NCBI RefSeq assembly: GCF_001434575.1
Contig: NZ_AZDA01000140.1
Span: 87,160-146,298, forward strand
DNA length: 59,139 nt
Source: Loigolactobacillus bifermentans DSM 20003
GTDB taxonomy: Bacteria; Bacillota; Bacilli; Lactobacillales; Lactobacillaceae
Direction of reading: 5' to 3'
Position numbers and translations under genes: made by a program. Below, in pieces: positions 12,101 through 18,693 of the stretch. The notes beneath the pieces were generated by a model that worked only from the letters and a program-made list of their open reading frames with translations, was not told the origin of the DNA and did not search any database. Numbering within the stretch: the first letter of the stretch is position 1; every line of letters starts with the position of its first letter.

Positions 12101-14035
12101 GGCTTTCGGTGTGATCTGATAAGTATCCCCTAAATTGCCCGTTAACGTGTCATTGGCTAAAATCGTGTGGCCCGCGGCGTCCACATAATGGACCACCACC
12201 GGTGCCGCTTGGGTCGCGTCAATTTTTCGATAGACCCAAGTCACATTCACCGGTGTTAAATCAAGCTGGTTGTGAATGGTGCGTAAGGTGAACCCAACGC
12301 CGCCATCGTAATCTGCCCAATAATCATTGGGATTGTCATAAGTGGCTAAGTTTCCATGGGCAATGATCTGTGTGGTAGTGGTATCCGTGGCGTGATCGTA
12401 AAAATCAACTTGAATATCCCCGGCCAGATTCAAACGCGTTACGGTCATGTCAATGGCGAACTGTGGCGACCCGGCCACACCCCAATGATATGCGTAATCT
12501 TGGAGCACCACCGTATAACTGCCGCCAACGGCTAACTGGCGGCTTACCGTATAATCCGACAGATAACTCAGGTCATAGTCTAGTGGCTGCGTCACGGTGG
12601 CCTGATCCGTTGCGGTAATCGCTTGATTGGCAATCGATTGCCCTGGGGTGACAGTGACGCCTGATTTCAGCTGGCCCACTAAGGTGTAGCCTGGAATTTC
12701 AGGTAAGGCAGTGGCAGTAATGGTGGCCCCAGTTTGGCCCGCCACCGTTTCGTCAGTTGCAATGGCGGCCCCAGTTTGTTGATCAACGTACTGTACCGTT
12801 ATCGGCGCAACATTTGGCAAGCTGAATAACATGCCTGGATCTGCATCCGCGTCCTGATAGGCATTGATGGCTTTTCCATTGTCATCATAATCGTTACCAC
12901 TGTATAAAGTCGCATAATTGAGATCCAAATTAGCGCCAGTATAGTTAAACTGCAACACTGTTTGCGCCGTTTCAATCACCCGATTTTGGGCATCCGTCGA
13001 CTGACTGGTTTGTAGTATCAGGTTCTGTGTTTGGCGCTGGTGGCCACTGAAAGTAGCCGTCATCGCGGTCCCGGCCTGACTGATTAGTGACTGGCCACTA
13101 CCGTTGACAAAATAAACCGTCGTTGCCGCTTGCGTCGCATCATAGGCGAACAACAGCTTAACGTCGGCTCCTAATGCCGCCCGAATATCAGGGCCCGCCG
13201 ATACCCATTCTCCAATTGCCGTGCCGTTCATAATCGGCTGGTTGCGCATATCCCGCACCCCAGTAAAATCAGCAATGGCATAAATATTGGTCATGGTACC
13301 AATAGTGCCCGTGGTGGTCGTGACTTGCACGTTCCCCGCGGCACTCTTAACGGTTGTCGAGCCAACTTGCACCGTTAAGCCTAAAATTGTGGTGGTCGTG
13401 GTGGCAGGTGCCGTTACACTTCGGAAAGTAGCGTGGCGAGCGGGCGCCGCTGATGCAACGGGACCATTAGCGGCAGCGCTGGTAGCCGTCGTTGTGTTAG
13501 GTTGTTGGGTGGCTGTCGTTTGTAACGAACGTGCCACCGTATCAGCGTCACTTGTTGCCGCACTAACCGCGCTGATAGGGGCCGCTGAACTGGTCACGCC
13601 ACTAGCAAGATCGGTTGCGCTAGGCACGCTGCTGCTTGCGGCGGAACTAGTAGCCGCCGTTGAACTGGCAACACTGCTGGTTGACGCTGAGGCATTGCTT
13701 GCGGCGTCACTAGCTGGGCTTACTGCATCGAGCGCACGATTGCCTGAATCAGCGGTATTAGCAGCACTGCTGGCCGAGTCGATTTTCTGCGCCGGCGCAG
13801 CGGCTGATGTAGCGGCAGAACTGACCGGTGCTGCCGAACTGCTGGTAGCCGCAGTTGTTGGTGCAACTTGCGTGGTTGTTGTCAATGTTGCTGCTTGAAC
13901 AGGTTGCTGTTGGGCCCACCCTAGGCCAAACCAAACTGTGGTGAGGCCAGCAATCACCCATATTTTTCCCGACTTATATAACTTAAAATGTGCTTTTTGT
14001 TGCGTACATGCCTGCTGTAGGCTTCCCCGTTTCAT
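9164..14035 (-). CDS. LPxTG-anchored MucBP adhesin with KxYKxGKxW signal peptide
   Basis: Predicted mucus- or surface-binding protein of about 1623 residues. I take the ATG at 14035 (MKRGSLQQ) because AAAGGGGGAC lies 6 bp upstream; an upstream in-frame start at 14083 would add 16 residues without such a site. Order: signal motif FKLYKSGKIW; Ser/Ala-rich linker; two copies of a large module containing ADFTGVRD..NQPIM, each followed by a MucBP-like domain (ITVQYVDQQTG) and a further beta domain; four near-identical MucBP repeats (LTFKFVDQYGN); a Mub-like B domain; seven TEP tripeptides; and LPKTGE with a hydrophobic segment and Lys/Arg tail for sortase. Mucin binding is family knowledge and not shown here. 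It is monocistronic, with a terminator and an upstream region carrying three 11-bp-spaced repeats. Confidence 0.93.
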   Translation of the reverse strand: MKRGSLQQACTQQKAHFKLYKSGKIWVIAGLTTVWFGLGWAQQQPVQAATLTTTTQVAPTTAATSSSAAPVSSAATSAAAPAQKIDSASSAANTADSGNRALDAVSPASDAASNASASTSSVASSTAATSSAASSSVPSATDLASGVTSSAAPISAVSAATSDADTVARSLQTTATQQPNTTTATSAAANGPVASAAPARHATFRSVTAPATTTTTILGLTVQVGSTTVKSAAGNVQVTTTTGTIGTMTNIYAIADFTGVRDMRNQPIMNGTAIGEWVSAGPDIRAALGADVKLLFAYDATQAATTVYFVNGSGQSLISQAGTAMTATFSGHQRQTQNLILQTSQSTDAQNRVIETAQTVLQFNYTGANLDLNYATLYSGNDYDDNGKAINAYQDADADPGMLFSLPNVAPITVQYVDQQTGAAIATDETVAGQTGATITATALPEIPGYTLVGQLKSGVTVTPGQSIANQAITATDQATVTQPLDYDLSYLSDYTVSRQLAVGGSYTVVLQDYAYHWGVAGSPQFAIDMTVTRLNLAGDIQVDFYDHATDTTTTQIIAHGNLATYDNPNDYWADYDGGVGFTLRTIHNQLDLTPVNVTWVYRKIDATQAAPVVVHYVDAAGHTILANDTLTGNLGDTYQITPKAIPGFQYVSASAALTGAYTTTPQAVTLTYQPTSATQTVTVLGLPLTVTTVQTQSAQGQILAVHQTGQLGDIQNIYAVADFTGVRDVNDQPIMTGAAIANDGINGWVASYFANGLRLVFSSDPITQAFTVTFVDQTGAILSNPAGETLQFTFMPEDANQKIIAAVAAAPDEWSGALHVALHFGGSNVDVNFGDEYQSNGVSYLDWNPGELFVVPNTLTTTVHHIDAATGQELTQLPSDQLMIHTGDTYATTATTAPQGYELVGKLVDGAVTGQPITATDIEPDVTNTNTLYGRDDDTSFVSDYHIKRHLAVGNSYTFRLQDYTNYRYDETVDAYRMPYLPINVTVTRLDQAGTIQLTITDLTTGDVQTKTIAHGDAVTYDGENDFWMDFNLNTPGSSLRTFYNDLNLAAMADVTYVYQLKPSAPVTVTYLDELGHVISPQTVLTGLADTTWITEAKVLAGYTQVGVIGATTGSYQAQAQFVTYVYRPNLVVPTETPATLTFKFVDQYGNALQADQLLNGYVGNHYDLTAPTFAGYTYQNTDGALSGTITGDGTITLHYHQADGQVPTETPATLTFKFVDQYGNALQADQVLKGYVGNHYDLTAPTFAGYTYQSVDGALSGTITGDGTITLHYHQADGQVPTATPAILTFKFMDQYGNQLQADQVLKGYVGNHYDLTAPTFAGYTYQDADGALSGTITGDGTITLHYQQVDGQVPTETPATLTFKFVDQYGNALQADQVLHSYVGNAYTLQAPTIAHYSFDRVEGALTGQVTGDQTMTLYYTDNRQLQTETKTLTRTIQYVVQGGTASAPATVVQTVNGTRQVLIDRVTGERLQVGSWQAQGAFAAVSSPQLAGYTVDQPVVGTAIPDANALDSTVTVTYTATEPTEPTEPTEPTEPTEPTEPTVSNVPTAITPGRLVTTTAVRQQPGSQLAVTKPVSRTQQDGHQLPKTGERTTASLAIIGLMLISLTGFVARFGKQQQR
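9401..9463 (-). repeat. Seven-copy 9-bp repeat coding Thr-Glu-Pro
   Basis: Seven perfect copies of the 9-mer read as ACGGAACCA on the coding strand lie just before the LPKTG anchor, in the wall-spanning position. Slippage would change length by whole codons and keep the frame. Confidence 0.95.
9770..10640 (-). repeat. Four near-identical MucBP repeats
   Basis: Four units of about 73 codons begin with VPTETPATLTFKFVDQYG and end with GTITLHYHQADGQ. The first three are nearly identical in DNA; the fourth is diverged in its second half. Boundaries are approximate. Confidence 0.85.
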
Positions 14036-14102
14036 GAAAAGTCCCCCTTTTTTCCTTCCTCGAATGGCCGATTTTGACGACACATTAAACCTGTCTATTT
14101 AC

Positions 14103-14131
14103 GCTTAACTGTACCTTAAATGAACCTTAAA
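14103..14131 (-). promoter_or_regulatory. Three 11-bp-spaced direct repeats upstream of the MucBP adhesin
   Basis: On the minus strand TTTAAGG starts at 14131, TTTAAGG at 14120 and GTTAAGC at 14109, each 11 bp apart with 4-bp spacers, ending 68 bp before the ATG. This is the clearest of the three adhesin-gene sites and is compatible with an OmpR-type response regulator. Confidence 0.55.
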
Positions 14132-14244
14132 AAGGGCTGATATCGTGATTTTCTAATGTCAATCTTCGTAAGACTTTTATTCAAAGATTGGCTAAAGCCG
14201 CATTGCAAACGGTTTACAGGACATGGTTGACATGTAACTGCGCA

Positions 14245-14286
14245 GAAAAAAAGCCTGACCGCACCTTGATCGGTACCACCAGACTT
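14245..14286 (-). terminator. Terminator of the DUF1828 gene
   Basis: Arms AAGTCTG (14286-14280) and CAGGCTT (14257-14251) are followed on the minus strand by a T run. It sits just after the stop of the 14304-14699 gene. Confidence 0.65.
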
Positions 14287-14303
14287 TTCATACGCATCAT
14301 GTT

Positions 14304-14699
14304 TTAGGACCGCGGCATCAACAACGTATTCAGCGACAAGATTGTCTGTAACAAGCGACTTTTAGCCATTGGAAAATCAGCCTGACTTGCTAGTATCTGT
14401 AACGCCTGATCTTTTTCATGGATCTGATGCAGCTGCAACTGTTGCTTCAAAAGGGCCTCGTTTTCTGCTTGAAAATCAACCCCTAAATCGGCTAAGTTAC
14501 TTAAGGTCCAGCCATCATCCGTGATCAGCAATTGACCAGCGTCTTGTGCCACCACATAGATTGAGATCTCATCCGAAAAGGGATCTAGCAACGGCACATC
14601 GATCTGAACCGTTTGTGGGTTAATGGTGCGGTAAGTGGTGTTTGCCTGTGCCCACTTGGCATCGGCGATTTGTAATTGTTGGGCATTAAGTACCGTCAT
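14304..14699 (-). CDS. DUF1828-like protein
   Basis: Start chosen at ATG 14699 (MTVLNAQQL) because GGAGGA lies 8 bp upstream; an in-frame start at 14795 would add 32 residues without support. The product is a 131-residue soluble protein. A conserved core with V.VPLLDPFSDEI.IYV, L.ITDDGWTLSNL and a C-terminal helical region resembles DUF1828, whose function I do not know. A paralogue at 34946-35326 shares the pattern (TPFTDPLHDYI, LSDDGYTLNEL), but that copy sits in an operon with a DUF6978-like gene while this one stands alone between a WxLIP gene and an adhesin. It has its own terminator. Confidence 0.7.
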   Translation of the reverse strand: MTVLNAQQLQIADAKWAQANTTYRTINPQTVQIDVPLLDPFSDEISIYVVAQDAGQLLITDDGWTLSNLADLGVDFQAENEALLKQQLQLHQIHEKDQALQILASQADFPMAKSRLLQTILSLNTLLMPRS

Positions 14700-14823
14700 C
14701 ACACATTCCTCCTTTAGAACCGTTACACTGACCTTATCATGCTCACTGGCTTGTCCCAAGCGATTTGTTGTTTCAAAAAAAATCCAACCGCTCAAACGAG
14801 TGATCAGACTTTAAAGTTGCAAC

Positions 14824-15825
14824 TTAACGTTTTTTCCGTGCACCTAACCAGTAGAAGAAGCCGCCCACAATGGCGAGAATCAGCACGATGATGATAGCCC
14901 ATAGCCACCAAACGGCGCCCCACCGGTTAACGTGGGTGATTTGTTTTGTAGCAGTGGTGGCGCTAATGGTAAATGGCCGGTTAAAGTGCCAAGTTTTGCC
15001 GCGGGCCTTAACGGTGATGTGGGCCAGATAACGGCCAGGAGTGGTGATCTTCTGCCCGACATTCATCGTGTAGTTAAAGTTGGACGTTGGCGCCATGGAA
15101 CCATTGGTTGTGTGCTGGCGATACAGCACTTTTTGGTGCCCTGGTTTGGTCACCATGGTTTGAATGCGCATCCCTCGGAAATAGGTTGGCTGCACATTGC
15201 GCAACTTGGCCACAGCTGTGAGATTATCGCCATGATTAGCCGTTTTGGCTGAACCCATTTTCAGCTTTGGGGCCAGCCGGTGGGGGGAGTCTTGGCTCAT
15301 GGAAATGCCGATCGTCATGGCAAACCGGTTGGTGACATTGCTATTCGTCCCCGTTTTACGGGTGTTGCTATAAACATAGAAACCGCCTAATAGCATCCCT
15401 TTGAAGCCTTTTTTAGGGATTTGATAAGTAAACGTCACTGTTTTTGTGGTTTTAGCCGGTACCGTTACCGTTTGTTTTTTAGACAAAATCTGAGTCAAAT
15501 TATGCTTAGCGCTGCGATCTAGCTTACGTTTGGTTGGCGCATAATCAATTTGCCCGCCCTCACTTGTGGTGGCTTTAGTGGGCGTGATGGTGAAACTTTG
15601 ATCCGTAGCACCATAATTTTGAATTTTTATACCAACGCTGCCGGTTTGATTAGGGTTAACTTTCAACTGAAAATAGCCTAAATCGCCGCCAACTTGTTCA
15701 CTTGGATACGCCGCTGGTGACACTGTAAAATTAGCGCCTGTATCAGCCGCTTGAACCGGCGCTGCAAAGCCTAGCAAAACACCCAACATTATAACGCCAA
15801 ATAACCATTTCAATTTTCTAAACAT
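14824..15825 (-). CDS. WxL-interacting protein (DUF916/DUF3324), membrane-anchored
   Basis: 333 residues: a signal peptide ending PVQAADT, an N-terminal DUF916-like domain (FTVSPAAYPSEQ.GGDLGYF.L, QIDYAP.KRKLD), a central IPKKGFKGMLLGG motif typical of this family, a DUF3324-like domain (MAP.SNF.Y, PGRYL), then a C-terminal transmembrane helix from about residue 307 and a cytoplasmic ARKKR tail. In WxL loci such proteins hold WxL-domain proteins at the surface. It is the second gene after the WxL gene at 15885-16511, separated by a 59-bp gap with a strong hairpin, so it is probably expressed by partial read-through. A paralogue is at 21142-22149. Confidence 0.93.
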   Translation of the reverse strand: MFRKLKWLFGVIMLGVLLGFAAPVQAADTGANFTVSPAAYPSEQVGGDLGYFQLKVNPNQTGSVGIKIQNYGATDQSFTITPTKATTSEGGQIDYAPTKRKLDRSAKHNLTQILSKKQTVTVPAKTTKTVTFTYQIPKKGFKGMLLGGFYVYSNTRKTGTNSNVTNRFAMTIGISMSQDSPHRLAPKLKMGSAKTANHGDNLTAVAKLRNVQPTYFRGMRIQTMVTKPGHQKVLYRQHTTNGSMAPTSNFNYTMNVGQKITTPGRYLAHITVKARGKTWHFNRPFTISATTATKQITHVNRWGAVWWLWAIIIVLILAIVGGFFYWLGARKKR

Positions 15826-15842
15826 TTATAAAGTCTCCTATG

Positions 15843-15870
15843 AAAAAAGGCTGCGGTTTCCCGCAACCTT
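15843..15870 (-). terminator. Intercistronic terminator between WxL and WxLIP genes
   Basis: Arms AAGGTTGCGG and CCGCAGCCTT with a GAAA loop, followed by T residues on the minus strand. Its place inside the operon suggests differential expression, with abundant WxL protein and less anchor protein. Confidence 0.8.
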
Positions 15871-15884
15871 TTTGATTGTTTGGT

Positions 15885-16511
15885 TTATTGTGCGGCAGTT
15901 AAGTTCCAAGTAACTGTACCGTCATATTGGCCAGCTGTGAAGTTTGGTACTGCTGGTAACTGTAAAGTTGCGTCGCTGGCCTTATCAAACGTATAGATAG
16001 ACGTACCCGCATATGCATCCTCATTTGGGATAACGGTTGCCGCTGTGGCATTAATTGTTGCACCATTTATTTGTACAACACCGTCTGCACTACTATTACT
16101 ACCAGCAACAGCATTAACCGTTAAATAAGCATTTGGTAATGTCGTGCTATCGTCATTCGTGTTATCATCATCCTTCAGTGTAAAAGGCGTCGTCAAGCTA
16201 GCAGTTAAATTCCAAGTATGATCTCCTGCACCACGCGTATCCTTAACCTGTAGTGTACTAGAATCCGGATTCAAATCCTGCTTACCACCTAAGGCCAACG
16301 TTGAGGCGTCAACGTCACCAAAATTAAATGTTGGTGTACTAGACAATTCCAAAGTCCCGTTATCAGTGACGCTAAATGATGCTGTTGACTGCCCAGAATC
16401 ACTGTCCTTTGTGGCCGTTGTCGCATCCGCCTGCGCTGTAGTCGCCATTAAGCCAGTGGCCACTAGTGCCGTTGCTAAGCCTAGTGAGCAAACTTTTTTA
16501 AAACTTACCAT
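15885..16511 (-). CDS. WxL-domain surface protein
   Basis: 208 residues starting at ATG 16511, with AAGGGGG upstream. A signal peptide (residues 1-28, ending AQADA) is followed by SFSVTDNGTLELSSTPTFNFGDVD, typical of small WxL proteins. Two WxL motifs are visible: HTWNLTASL in the middle and TVTWNLTAAQ at the very C-terminus. Known WxL domains bind peptidoglycan non-covalently and associate with WxLIP proteins. It is the first gene of a two-gene operon with the WxLIP gene. A sigma-A-type promoter and a structured leader lie upstream. The gene directly upstream encodes a GGDEF/EAL protein, the same order as in the paralogous WxL module at 18694-22880. Confidence 0.93.
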   Translation of the reverse strand: MVSFKKVCSLGLATALVATGLMATTAQADATTATKDSDSGQSTASFSVTDNGTLELSSTPTFNFGDVDASTLALGGKQDLNPDSSTLQVKDTRGAGDHTWNLTASLTTPFTLKDDDNTNDDSTTLPNAYLTVNAVAGSNSSADGVVQINGATINATAATVIPNEDAYAGTSIYTFDKASDATLQLPAVPNFTAGQYDGTVTWNLTAAQ

Positions 16512-16555
16512 GAATCTTATCCCCCTTAACTAATGACTATTTTCTATCGTTCGAT

Positions 16556-16606
16556 CTGGAAAAAGGTTGCCAGCGGGCAGCTTCCCGTTAACCCCACTCT
16601 TTCCAG
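16556..16606 (-). promoter_or_regulatory. Structured 5' leader of the WxL operon
   Basis: Within the predicted leader RNA, an outer stem CTGGAAA/TTTCCAG encloses GGTT/AACC and an inner CGGG/CCCG hairpin. No T run follows, so it is not a simple terminator. I could not assign it to a riboswitch class; it does not match the cyclic-di-GMP-I consensus as I know it. Confidence 0.5.
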
Positions 16607-16646
16607 TGCTATACGTTCACTTAATCATAAGCTTATCGTTGGCTTC

Positions 16647-16675
16647 ATTCTAGCTTATTGTCATTAATAAGTAAA
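16647..16675 (-). promoter_or_regulatory. Promoter of the first WxL operon
   Basis: On the minus strand TTTACT (16675-16670), a 17-bp spacer and TAGAAT (16652-16647) fit a sigma-A promoter about 135 bp upstream of the WxL ATG. Confidence 0.6.
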
Positions 16676-16753
16676 TACTTTCTAATTTAATCAGTGTTTT
16701 ATGTGACGTTGTGTTACCAATTGGCGATAAAGCTCACTGTCTTGTCAGTAAGC

Positions 16754-18562
16754 TTAGGCCGTGAGTGGTAATTGCGGCTTGCCAAAATAATAGCCTTGGA
16801 AATACTGAATGCCTAGGTGTTGCGCCCAGGTGACTTCATCTGGGAATTCTAGGCCTTCTAAAATAAAGCTAATTTCCTGGCGCTGGGCAATGTCCAGCCA
16901 AAATTGAATGCGTTCGTGAATGCGCGCGCTGCTTTCTTGACGGCGTAGATTTTGAATGGCAAATTTCACACCATTGACGTAAGGCAATAACTTCTGAACC
17001 AATTCATAACTGTTATCGCTGCCCACATCGTCAATATAGATCAAAATCCCGGCTTCCCGGTACAACGCGGATACCCGGCGCATTACGGTTACGCTGGGCA
17101 CATCGGTGATCTCAATGGTCAGTTGTTGCGGACCGCGGCCGGAATGCATATAACTCACCAAGGATTTCGCCGTTTCAATGTCACTAAATTGGGCTAAGGT
17201 TAAATTAACGTTCACCCGTTGCACGTTTAACACCGTTAAGGCTTGACTGATCAACACAATTTGTTTATCCACGGCAATGTCAAACCGCGCCGGTAACCGC
17301 CACTGGTCACTTTGACTGTCGTAGCGACGTAACAATAATTCAGCCGCCCAATGGACGCTGCCTTGGGCATTGACCCCTTCGATGGGCTGGGCAAAATAAG
17401 CAAGTTGGTTCACATCTACATCCCGGTCATACGTCGTGGTTTGGCCTTCCACCGTTAACACATCGTGACCATGGATCTTGCTAATGTACAAGCTATCGTC
17501 AGCCCGTTTGTACAGGCTGTCCACGCTTTGATCCTGTTCATGTAAGGTGGTGACCCCGGCTGACAACGTTACCTGCGCCGTGGTGTGTTCCACTGGAAAA
17601 GCGGTGGTGCGTACCTGCGTCAAGCATTGATTCACCACGGTAATGGCCTGGGCTAAGCCCACTTTAGGCAAAAGCAGCGAAAACTCCTCGCCGCCTAAAT
17701 GGTTCAACTGATACGCCACTTGGGTTTGGTCTAACACCTGCCGCAACGTTTGGGTCACCGCCATTAATGTGGCATTGCCGGCCATGTGACCGTAAGCTTG
17801 ATTAAATTGTTTAAAATGATCCACATCAAATGCCGCCACAGTTAACGGTTCGTGGTGCACTTGGGCGCCGCGAAATAAACTGGCCGCCACCGCCCGGTCC
17901 TGGGCCACGGTGGTGTCATTGACCACATCATCGTAATCGATCAGGGCCTGCATTTGTTGATCCAATAAAAATTTCCGGTGGGTACGCGCCCAAAATAAGG
18001 CCACAAACGTACAGATCACCAAGTACATCCCGGCTGCCTGCCAGGCCAGTTGCGCTGTAAACGGCGCCCACGTCACATCCAACCAGAAACTGAACACCAT
18101 GCTCACCGTGATCACAAATATCCAATGGGGCGTGTGCCGCAACATGTGATGGGTGCGCCGAATCAACAAGAGATTCACAAGCAGTAACACCAATAACGGC
18201 CAATTACGGGTCAGCGTACTGCCACGTTGGAGACCCCAAATCACCACCACCCCGAGGCCACGCCAAGCATAGCCCCAATTGGTGACGGCTTCATCAAATA
18301 ACGGCAAGACAATCATGGCCACGCCGATGTTAGCTAACATATTGCTTTCCATAAAGCCCTGATAAGTACCATATTCAAATAATAAGGCCACCCCTAAAGG
18401 CAACAGCCACTGTAACACCCGATAAGTCGCGCGTAACTGCTGGGTCACTAACGTCGCTTGGCGCCACAGATAGCGCTCAAACGACACAAACCCTGTGATC
18501 AAAAACGTTGCTGCCAGGGTTTGCACGAGCCAGAGGCCTAACGGTAAATTGACTTGATCCAA
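16754..18562 (-). CDS. Membrane-bound GGDEF/EAL protein (cyclic-di-GMP turnover)
   Basis: 602 residues, TTG start at 18562 with a weak site. Residues 1-195 contain about six hydrophobic segments. A GGDEF domain follows: DVDHFK at 246-251 and the active-site GGEEF at 290-294, without an RxxD inhibitory site just before it. The usual D.LTGL.NR entry motif is degenerate (YDDVVNDTT, 210-218). The EAL domain spans about 385-602; the signature reads ELL at 408-410, but the metal-binding and catalytic set seems largely kept (N453, E484, D511-D512, K533, E569, Q589). It could make or degrade cyclic-di-GMP, or act as a sensor. It lies between two WxL operons in the same orientation. A weak hairpin overlaps the region after its stop at about 16722-16752. 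Confidence 0.92.
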   Translation of the reverse strand: MDQVNLPLGLWLVQTLAATFLITGFVSFERYLWRQATLVTQQLRATYRVLQWLLPLGVALLFEYGTYQGFMESNMLANIGVAMIVLPLFDEAVTNWGYAWRGLGVVVIWGLQRGSTLTRNWPLLVLLLVNLLLIRRTHHMLRHTPHWIFVITVSMVFSFWLDVTWAPFTAQLAWQAAGMYLVICTFVALFWARTHRKFLLDQQMQALIDYDDVVNDTTVAQDRAVAASLFRGAQVHHEPLTVAAFDVDHFKQFNQAYGHMAGNATLMAVTQTLRQVLDQTQVAYQLNHLGGEEFSLLLPKVGLAQAITVVNQCLTQVRTTAFPVEHTTAQVTLSAGVTTLHEQDQSVDSLYKRADDSLYISKIHGHDVLTVEGQTTTYDRDVDVNQLAYFAQPIEGVNAQGSVHWAAELLLRRYDSQSDQWRLPARFDIAVDKQIVLISQALTVLNVQRVNVNLTLAQFSDIETAKSLVSYMHSGRGPQQLTIEITDVPSVTVMRRVSALYREAGILIYIDDVGSDNSYELVQKLLPYVNGVKFAIQNLRRQESSARIHERIQFWLDIAQRQEISFILEGLEFPDEVTWAQHLGIQYFQGYYFGKPQLPLTA

Positions 18563-18693
18563 GTTTGAGACCTACTTTCTAATGCGCTCGTTTTCCAAAA
18601 ACGACATCTTATATCAGACAAAAAGCTTTAAAACTATCTAATTTTAGTATACGGCACTTTTCAGAAATTTAGTAGCGCAACATTAACCAATTA

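Noticed and set aside
13287-13898. 203-codon plus-strand ORF
   Set aside because: Antisense shadow of the Ser/Ala-rich linker of the MucBP adhesin.
16556-16606. Cyclic-di-GMP-I riboswitch before the WxL gene
   Set aside because: Attractive by context, but the conserved aptamer core I know is not present; left as an unassigned leader.
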